Origin: Actinomycetota bacterium
GTDB lineage: Bacteria; Actinomycetota; Acidimicrobiia; Acidimicrobiales; Iamiaceae
DNA length: 7,484 bases
Assembly: GCA_017882935.1 (NCBI GenBank)
Contig: JADGOP010000104.1
Coordinates: forward strand, 1-7,484
Direction: 5' to 3'
Both the position numbers and the translations under genes were made by a program. Below are positions 1 to 4,644 of the stretch, one piece after another (the stretch's first letter is position 1; every line of letters begins with the position of its first letter). The notes under the pieces were generated by a model that made no database searches, was not told the origin of the DNA, and saw only the letters and a list, made by a program, of their open reading frames with translations.

Positions 1-83
1 AGAGCGCGGTCGCCAGCTACAAGGCGTGGGTCACGGCGAACTGCGGCTCGCTCTCGAGCAAGATCCTGTCGGGCGGCGCCTGA
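1..83 (+). CDS. C-terminal fragment of an unidentified protein, possibly a trypsin-like (S1) secreted protease
   Basis: Only the last 26 codons are present, read in the frame beginning at base 3 and ending at TGA 81-83. The fragment contains VASYKAWV followed by a Cys and a Ser/Gly-rich tail. A short helix with a Y-x-x-W-[IV] pattern at the extreme C-terminus is typical of chymotrypsin/trypsin-fold proteases, and an isolated Cys near the end would suit a secreted protein. That is the only basis for the family suggestion, because no catalytic residue lies in the window. The gene ends in a strong hairpin and is in the same frame as the next gene, but the stop clearly separates them. The family call is weak; the existence of a coding 3' end is more likely. 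Confidence 0.4.
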   Translation, partial: SAVASYKAWVTANCGSLSSKILSGGA

Positions 84-102
84 CCGCCGGTCGGCGCCGC
101 CT
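71..102 (+). terminator. Strong GC-rich hairpin overlapping a stop codon, probable terminator without a U-tract
   Basis: Bases 72-80 (GGCGGCGCC) are the exact reverse complement of 93-101 (GGCGCCGCC). Inside that loop, GACC (82-85) pairs with GGTC (89-92) around a 3-base GCC loop, leaving only T81 unpaired. G71 and T102 could add a G-U pair. The result is a nearly continuous 13-bp stem that includes the TGA stop at 81-83. No T-run follows, so this is not a classical Rho-independent terminator, although stem-only terminators have been proposed for high-GC actinobacteria. It would insulate the LLM gene 57 bases downstream from the upstream gene. Confidence 0.5.
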
Positions 103-158
103 CCCACGGCCCGACCACCCCGAGCGCTCCAGGCCGGCCCGTCTGGCACGCTACGACC

Positions 159-1148
159 ATGCCGTCCGGCTCGTCGCCGCGTTCTCTCCCCCTGAGCCCG
201 GGCGCCGTCTCGCTGCGCCTCTACCCGCACGACCTCCCGCCCGCAGAGGTCGTGACCGAGCTGATGGCGCAGGCCGGGCTGGCCGAGGCGACCGGGTTCG
301 ACGGGGTGATGACCAGCGAGCACCACGGCGGCCTCCCCAACTACCTGCCGAACCCGCTGCTGGCTGCGACCTGGGCGCTCGAGGCGACCGACCGGGCGTG
401 GGCGGCGCCGTGCCCCCTGCTGCTTCCCCTCCGGCCGGTCGCTCAGGTGGTCGAGGACCTGGCCTGGACGGCTCAGCGCTTCCCCGGTCGGGTGGGCGCG
501 GGCTTCGCGGCGGGCGCGCTGGCAGACGACTTCGCCGTGTCCGACGTGCCGTTCGAGGAGATGCGCGAGCGCTTCACCACGGCGTTGCCGGTTGCCGTCG
601 CCGGGCTCCGGGGCCGCGCCACCGGCCCGCTTGCGGCGGACCCGGCGGTGGGGGCGCTGCGAGCCGATCCGTTGCCGGTGGTGAGCGCCGCGCAGAGCCC
701 CGCCGCGGCGCGCCGGGCGGGCGCGCTCGGCATCGGGCTGCTGTTCGACTCGCTCATCTCCACCGCGCGGGCAGCCGAGGCGTCGGTCGCCCACCGGGAG
801 GCCGGCGGGGGCGGGTCGTGCATCCTCATCCGGCGCGTGTGGGTGGGGTCGCCGCCCACGACCTCGGTCGCCGACCAGATGGACCGCTACCGGCGTGCGG
901 CGCCGGCCTCCGCCCGCGACCACTGGGGCGCGGGCGACGGCCTGGTGGCGTCGGACGACGGGGGAGAGATCGCCGAGCGCCTCGTCGACCTGCTGACCTC
1001 GACCGGCTGCGACTCGCTGAACCTCCGCGTGTTCCATGCCGGGACCACGCCGTCCCAGGTGCGCGGGCAGATCGAGCGGGTGGGGACCGAGGTCCTGCCC
1101 CGCCTGCGCACGTTGCTGTCGGGCGACGGCCGGGTCGCGCCCGCCTGA
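159..1148 (+). CDS. LLM-class (luciferase-like) flavin- or F420-dependent oxidoreductase
   Basis: The 329-residue protein belongs to the bacterial luciferase-like TIM-barrel family, whose members use FMNH2 or coenzyme F420 to oxidise or reduce small organic molecules in the cytoplasm. Supporting motifs, in order, are GFDGVMTSEHHGG at residues 47-59 (early barrel strand with the His pair), RPVAQVVEDLAWTAQRFPGR at 92-111 (the family's helix leading to the S/F-x-GR turn), GAGFAAG at 113-119, DDF at 123-125 followed by VPFEEMRERF, and a C-terminal EVLPRLR at 311-317. Length is normal for the family. ATG 159 is the first possible start after the upstream in-frame stop; no Shine-Dalgarno sequence is visible, and about 15 non-conserved residues precede the first barrel strand. 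Its 3' end is 13 nt from the convergent SDR. Whether it uses FMN or F420, and on what substrate, cannot be told from the sequence. Confidence 0.85.
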   Translation: MPSGSSPRSLPLSPGAVSLRLYPHDLPPAEVVTELMAQAGLAEATGFDGVMTSEHHGGLPNYLPNPLLAATWALEATDRAWAAPCPLLLPLRPVAQVVEDLAWTAQRFPGRVGAGFAAGALADDFAVSDVPFEEMRERFTTALPVAVAGLRGRATGPLAADPAVGALRADPLPVVSAAQSPAAARRAGALGIGLLFDSLISTARAAEASVAHREAGGGGSCILIRRVWVGSPPTTSVADQMDRYRRAAPASARDHWGAGDGLVASDDGGEIAERLVDLLTSTGCDSLNLRVFHAGTTPSQVRGQIERVGTEVLPRLRTLLSGDGRVAPA

Positions 1149-1150
1149 CC

Positions 1151-1174
1151 GGGCGCGGGGTTCAGGGCGCGGGG
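1151..1174. repeat. 10-bp direct repeat between convergent gene ends
   Basis: GGGCGCGGGG occurs at 1151-1160 and again at 1165-1174, separated by TTCA. The second copy lies within the last codons of the minus-strand SDR, and the spacer contains its stop codon (TCA 1162-1164 on +). I see no hairpin here, so the 13-nt gap between the two convergent genes has no obvious terminator. In DNA this rich in G and C the repeat may be chance. Confidence 0.5.
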
Positions 1175-1932
1175 CAGCTGCCGCCGTCGACCATGAGGGT
1201 CTGGCCGGTGACGAAGTGTGCGTCGTCGCCCAGCAGGAACCGCACCGCCACGCCGATGTCGTCGGTGGCGTCGCCCAGGCGTCCGAGCGGGATCCGACCC
1301 ATCACCCGCTGCTCCATGGCGGGGTCGGCAACGAACGCCCGCTCCATCGCGGGTGAGGCCGCCAGTGGCGCGACCGCGTTGACCCGCACCCCGGTGGGCC
1401 CCCACTCGCGCGCCAGCACCGACACCAGCGACCGCTGCTGCGCCTTGACCATGGCGTAGGCCGCCAGCAGGCGCTTGCCCTCGAAGCCCGCCTCGGAGGT
1501 CATCACCACCATCGAGCCCCGCCGGGCGGCGAGCAGCGCATGGCCGTGCCGGGCCAGGAGGTAGAGGCCGCGCGAGGCGACGGCCACGTGGTCCTCGAGC
1601 TGGGGGAGGGTGATGTCGGCGATGGGTCCGGCCTGCGAGGAGAAGCCGCTGGTGGCGTTGTGGACGATGCCGTCGAGGCCGTCCGACGTCGCGGCCACCT
1701 CCTCGAGCACGCCCTGCACCGACGCCTCACGGCTCACGTCGCACTCGATCCAACGCCCCCGACCGCCGACGGCCGACACCTCGTCCGCGACCGCGGCCGC
1801 TTCGGGCCCGCGCCGGGCCGCGATCCAGACCTCCCACCCCGCGGCCCCGCACGCCAGGGCGATGCCGCGGCCCACGCCACCGGACGCACCGGTCACCAGC
1901 ACCGTCATCGGGGTGGTCGCGTCGGTGCCCAT
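1162..1932 (-). CDS. Short-chain dehydrogenase/reductase (classical SDR, likely NADP(H)-preferring)
   Basis: The 256-residue Rossmann-fold oxidoreductase would interconvert an alcohol and a ketone in the cytoplasm. The nucleotide-binding motif TGASGGVG is at residues 14-21. Arg40-Arg41 after the second strand suggest preference for NADP(H). The CDV motif is at 64-66, Ser146 is in the catalytic-Ser strand, and YAMVK at 159-163 supplies the catalytic Tyr159 and Lys163. The C-terminal half has the usual RVNAVAP segment, the PLGRLGD segment and VTGQTLMVDGG. Two oddities are HNAT at 91-94 instead of the usual NNAG, and Ala119 where the helix-4 Asn of the extended tetrad is expected. The start is ATG 1932-1930; its A is the last base of the preceding gene's TGA (TGATG), so translation is probably coupled. 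The reading frame stays open upstream of this ATG, but that extension is out-of-frame sequence of the neighbouring gene. This is the last gene of the minus-strand operon. Substrate unknown; FabG-like 3-oxoacyl or hydroxyacyl-CoA chemistry is possible. Confidence 0.9.
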   Translation of the reverse strand: MGTDATTPMTVLVTGASGGVGRGIALACGAAGWEVWIAARRGPEAAAVADEVSAVGGRGRWIECDVSREASVQGVLEEVAATSDGLDGIVHNATSGFSSQAGPIADITLPQLEDHVAVASRGLYLLARHGHALLAARRGSMVVMTSEAGFEGKRLLAAYAMVKAQQRSLVSVLAREWGPTGVRVNAVAPLAASPAMERAFVADPAMEQRVMGRIPLGRLGDATDDIGVAVRFLLGDDAHFVTGQTLMVDGGSCPAP

Positions 1933-2648
1933 CAGCGACCGCAGTCCGCGGCGAGGACCGTTCCGGTGACGCCGCCGGCGTCGGACGACAGCAGCAGGCG
2001 CACCGCACCCGCGACCTCGTGGCCGATGCGCCCGGGGAAGCCGTCGAGCGCGGGCGGTGCCCCCCGCGGCACTGCGGGAGCCGTGTGCACCTCGGTCGCG
2101 ACCACGTTGACCCGGACCCCCCGGGCACCTTCGATGGCGGCGAGGGAGCGCACCAGGTTGACGAGGCCGTCGCTGACCGCCACCAGCGCGGCGTGCCCCG
2201 GCGCGTCGAGGGTCACCGGCCGCTCCACCACCACGACGACGGAACCACCGTCGGTGCAGTGGCCGGCAGCCGCGACCAGGGTCGTGAACCACAGCGCCGT
2301 CGGCCACTCCACTTGCGCTCGCCAGGCCTCGGGCCCGAGGTCGGTGAAGGGCACGGCCGACACGACGGTGGGCCACGTGCACACCACCACCTGCCCCGTG
2401 GGCGTCGTCGCCTCGAGGTCGTGCTGCCAGCCACGCAGCAGCGGCTCCCAGTCCCAGCCCCAGCCGCCGTCGTCCGGATCGGCGGGGCAGTGCTGGATCA
2501 CGCTCGCACCGAGCGCGCCGGCCAGCACGTCGGCCGACGGCGTCGCCGGCCCGATGAACGTCACGCCGGTCGCGCTCGAGTCACCCACGAAGCCCCTCTC
2601 CACGGTCGTCGCAGCCGGACCCGGCTGTGGGCGACCCGACTCTGCCAT
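1932..2648 (-). CDS. Degenerate SDR-fold protein lacking nucleotide-binding and catalytic motifs
   Basis: This 238-residue protein is recognisable as an SDR mainly from its second half: VNLVRSLA at 163-170, GVRVNVVATEV at 177-187, GRIGHEVAGAVRLLLSSDAG at 206-225 and VTGTVLAADCG at 227-237. The active site appears lost. Where a normal SDR has YxxxK, the aligned stretch is LVAVS (155-159). The catalytic-Ser strand reads VVVVVERPV (137-145). The Gly-rich nucleotide motif is replaced by IGPATPSAD (32-40). It is therefore probably not an independent dehydrogenase. Its stop overlaps the ATG of the intact SDR by one base, which suggests the two proteins form a hetero-oligomer with this one as structural or regulatory partner. 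The start is uncertain. ATG 2648 lies 22 nt after the previous gene but has only a distant GAGGAG. GTG 2588 (218 residues) has a good GGAGAGGGG just upstream and would begin close to the conserved fold. The reading frame is intact, so it is not an obvious pseudogene. Confidence 0.75.
   Translation of the reverse strand: MAESGRPQPGPAATTVERGFVGDSSATGVTFIGPATPSADVLAGALGASVIQHCPADPDDGGWGWDWEPLLRGWQHDLEATTPTGQVVVCTWPTVVSAVPFTDLGPEAWRAQVEWPTALWFTTLVAAAGHCTDGGSVVVVVERPVTLDAPGHAALVAVSDGLVNLVRSLAAIEGARGVRVNVVATEVHTAPAVPRGAPPALDGFPGRIGHEVAGAVRLLLSSDAGGVTGTVLAADCGR
2593..2601 (-). promoter_or_regulatory. Shine-Dalgarno-like site supporting an alternative GTG start at 2588
   Basis: On the minus strand GGAGAGGGG is followed by CTTC and then GTG (2588-2586). 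It is the best ribosome-binding site near the 5' end of the degenerate SDR gene. It falls inside the longer ATG-2648 reading frame, so it argues that the first 20 residues of that version may be untranslated leader. Confidence 0.45.
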
Positions 2649-2670
2649 CCCCGGGGCGGCGGTGCGCTCC

Positions 2671-3231
2671 TCACGGCCGCTCGTAGCGGAGCAGGACCAC
2701 CCCGTTCCCGAAGACCCGGGTCTCGGCGAGCTGCACGTGGATGCGCGACTCCAACGGCGGGAACAGCGGCTTCCCGTGCCCGATGATCACCGGGTGGAGG
2801 TAGAGCCGGTACTCGTCGACGAGGTCGTGCTTCAGGAACGTCGCGGCGAGGTCGGCGCCGCCGAGCGCCAGGTCGCCGCCGGGCTGCTCCTTGAGCTCGC
2901 GGACCTCGTCGGGGACGACCTCCCGCACGATGGTCGTGTTCCACCCGGCCTCCTCCAGCGTCCGCGAGTACACGATCTTGGGCGTGTCCCTCCAGATGCG
3001 GGCGTACTCGACCATGGGTGGGGTGCTCGACGGGTCGCGGTCGGCGGTGGGCCAGAAGTCGGCCATCAGCTCGTGGGTGACGCGCCCGCTGAGGAAGGCA
3101 CCCATCGAGCCGAGCTCGTCGTTGAAGTGGGTGTGGAGCTCGTCGTCGACCAGGTGCCAGTCGAGCTCGGCGTTCGGGCCTTCGATGTAGCCGTCGAGCG
3201 ACACGGACATCATCAGGATGAGCTTGCGCAT
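2671..3231 (-). CDS. Dihydrofolate reductase family protein (RibD C-terminal domain-like)
   Basis: The 186-residue protein has the DHFR-like fold shared by DHFR and the C-terminal reductase domain of RibD, and is predicted to be an NAD(P)H-dependent cytoplasmic reductase. Signature segments are SVSLDGYIEGPNAELDW at 9-25, FLSGRVTHELMADFWP at 46-61, PKIVYSRTLE at 84-93, GGDLALGGADLAATFL at 118-133 and HPVIIGHGKPLFP at 146-158. These match the widespread stand-alone single-domain 'dihydrofolate reductase family' proteins rather than FolA, and no deaminase domain is attached. Many members have unknown substrates, so neither folate nor riboflavin function should be assumed. ATG 3231 is preceded by AAGGGA with a 5-nt gap. 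The frame stays open upstream, but that part is a shadow of the acyltransferase gene. It sits 20 nt after the acyltransferase stop and 22 nt before the next ATG, so it is an internal operon gene. Confidence 0.88.
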   Translation of the reverse strand: MRKLILMMSVSLDGYIEGPNAELDWHLVDDELHTHFNDELGSMGAFLSGRVTHELMADFWPTADRDPSSTPPMVEYARIWRDTPKIVYSRTLEEAGWNTTIVREVVPDEVRELKEQPGGDLALGGADLAATFLKHDLVDEYRLYLHPVIIGHGKPLFPPLESRIHVQLAETRVFGNGVVLLRYERP

Positions 3232-3236
3232 GCGCG

Positions 3237-3242
3237 TCCCTT
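3237..3242 (-). promoter_or_regulatory. Ribosome binding site of the DHFR-family gene
   Basis: AAGGGA on the minus strand lies 5 nt before ATG 3231. It sits in the 20-nt gap after the acyltransferase stop. It fixes the start and rules out the long upstream extension of this frame. Confidence 0.6.
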
Positions 3243-3251
3243 CAGTTGCGG

Positions 3252-4589
3252 TCAGGCGCCGGATCGGGCGGGGTCGGGTCGGACGAGCCGGTCGAGCTCG
3301 TCCCGGAGGGCATCTCGGAGCACGCCGAGGTCGGGGCAGGCGTCGGGGTCGGCGATGAGGGTGATGTCGAGGGTGCCCGCATAGGACAGCACCGCCAGCG
3401 ACACGGTCACGTTGCCGGTGACCACCGCGACGGGGATGACGTCGACGATCGGCCGGTCGAGGAAGGTCAGCTGCACATCGGGCCCGCGCAGGTTCGTCAC
3501 GAAGGTGTGCACGAGCCGCTGGCGGTCGATGAACCACTGGAAGAGGCCCAGGCGGGCGAGCAGCCGGAACACCGGCCCGAGCAACGCCGTCGAAGCCGCC
3601 CGCGACGTCTGCTTCGCGGCCTGGGTGCGTGCTGCGATCGCACCCAGGCGGACCGCGTCGGGGCCGGTCGCGGGTACCTCGATGGGGATCACACCGACCT
3701 GGTTGCCGAGGTCGGTGGCGCTCGCGTGCAGCCGCGCCGAGACCGGCACCGACACGATGAACCGGTCCACGTCCTCGCCGCGCGTCAACAGCAGCGCACG
3801 AAGGGCGGCGGCGGCGGCGGTGAGGACGACGTCGTTCACCGTCGCTCCGTGGGTGTGCGCGACCCGACGCACGTCGTCGAGCCCGGCGCGCACCACCAGG
3901 AACTGCCGCCGCGGTCCGGTGGGCCGGTTGAGCGAGCACGCGGCCGCGTGCGTGGCCGCCGTGGGCCGGAGCTGGACGACGGCGTCGCGCACCCGGCGAA
4001 GTGACGCCGGCAGGCGCGAGACCGCCGTGAGGCGAGCGCGCATCGCGTCCCGCGCCAGCACCCGGCTGGGAGGCGCGGGCTGCGGGAACGCCACCGCGGC
4101 CGGCACGGGCGCGCCGTCGACGAGGTTCGCCAGCACCGCGAGGCCCCCGATGCCGTCGGCGAGGACGTGGTGGAAGGCGACGATCAAGGCGGACCGGTCG
4201 CCGTCGAGCCCCGTCACCGCCGTCATGCGCCAGAGCGGCCGGTGCGCCGGGAGCCGGGTGCCGACGACCTCGGCAGCCACCTTCAACAGCGCCTCCTCGT
4301 CGCCCGGCGCGGCGCACTCGACGAACGACACGTGGTCGCCGATGTCGAACCCGGCGGCATCGACCCACACCGGCCTGCCGCAGCCGAACGGTGTGGGCGC
4401 CAGGTCCTGGCGCAGGCGGGGGACCGACCGGATCCGCTCGGCGACGGCCGGGATCAGCCGGTCGACGTCGAGCGCGCCGCCGCCTCCGAGCACCAGCACG
4501 GCACCGACCTGCATCGGAGCGGAGCCGACGTCGGTCGCCAGCGACACCAGGTCCTCGGCACTCGCCCGGTCGATCGCCTCGTTGCTCAC
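3252..4589 (-). CDS. WS/DGAT-family O-acyltransferase (wax ester synthase / diacylglycerol acyltransferase)
   Basis: The 445-residue protein belongs to the bacterial WS/DGAT family, which transfers the acyl group of acyl-CoA to a fatty alcohol or diacylglycerol to make wax ester or triacylglycerol, usually at the membrane or lipid-body surface. The active-site motif HHxxxDG is intact as HHVLADG at residues 140-146. Other family markers are the N-terminal PMQVGA at 25-30, RPLWRM at 117-122, LNRPTG at 220-225, GATVNDVV at 248-255, VPVSAR at 281-286, GNQVGV at 295-300, TNLRGPD at 365-371 and SYAGTLDITLIAD near 402-414. Length fits the family's roughly 450-480 residues. GTG 4589 is preferred because GGGAG lies 10 nt upstream and the product begins just before the conserved start of the family. 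An earlier GTG at 4622 would add 11 residues. It follows the acylase stop by 55 (or 22) nt, so it is probably cotranscribed. Acceptor specificity cannot be predicted. Confidence 0.92.
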   Translation of the reverse strand: MSNEAIDRASAEDLVSLATDVGSAPMQVGAVLVLGGGGALDVDRLIPAVAERIRSVPRLRQDLAPTPFGCGRPVWVDAAGFDIGDHVSFVECAAPGDEEALLKVAAEVVGTRLPAHRPLWRMTAVTGLDGDRSALIVAFHHVLADGIGGLAVLANLVDGAPVPAAVAFPQPAPPSRVLARDAMRARLTAVSRLPASLRRVRDAVVQLRPTAATHAAACSLNRPTGPRRQFLVVRAGLDDVRRVAHTHGATVNDVVLTAAAAALRALLLTRGEDVDRFIVSVPVSARLHASATDLGNQVGVIPIEVPATGPDAVRLGAIAARTQAAKQTSRAASTALLGPVFRLLARLGLFQWFIDRQRLVHTFVTNLRGPDVQLTFLDRPIVDVIPVAVVTGNVTVSLAVLSYAGTLDITLIADPDACPDLGVLRDALRDELDRLVRPDPARSGA

Positions 4590-4599
4590 CGAGGGCAGT

Positions 4600-4604
4600 C
4601 TCCC
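4600..4604 (-). promoter_or_regulatory. Ribosome binding site for the acyltransferase GTG start at 4589
   Basis: GGGAG on the minus strand is 10 nt before GTG 4589-4587. The earlier in-frame GTG at 4622 has only an AGGG three bases away, too close for good initiation. Confidence 0.5.
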
Positions 4605-4644
4605 ATCGGACCTCGTCGGCACCGGCCCTGGGCCGGACGGGCCC

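Noticed and set aside
26..1459. A 477-codon open frame on + overlapping the LLM gene
   Set aside because: It is Arg/Pro/Gly-rich without motifs, and it runs through the LLM gene and into the antisense of the SDR.
1162..2382. Reading the intact SDR as a 406-residue protein
   Set aside because: The first 150 residues are an out-of-frame reading of the degenerate SDR gene. The Rossmann motif starts 14 residues after ATG 1932.
1932..2648. Calling the degenerate SDR a pseudogene
   Set aside because: The frame is uninterrupted, the C-terminal SDR core is well conserved, and the stop is precisely overlapped with the next start. Selective retention as a non-catalytic partner fits better than decay.
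1540..3384. A 614-codon open frame on + opposite the SDR and DHFR-family genes
   Set aside because: Low-complexity translation with no domain, fully antisense to three convincing genes.
2671..4368. Reading the DHFR-family gene as a 565-residue protein
   Set aside because: The extra 379 residues are an out-of-frame copy of the acyltransferase gene. A good ribosome binding site directly precedes ATG 3231, where the conserved DHFR-like N-terminus starts.
4624..4643. Possible hairpin between the acylase and acyltransferase genes
   Set aside because: Only a 5-bp stem (GGCCC/GGGCC) with a 10-base loop and no U-tract, expected by chance at this GC content. It would also interrupt a tightly spaced operon.
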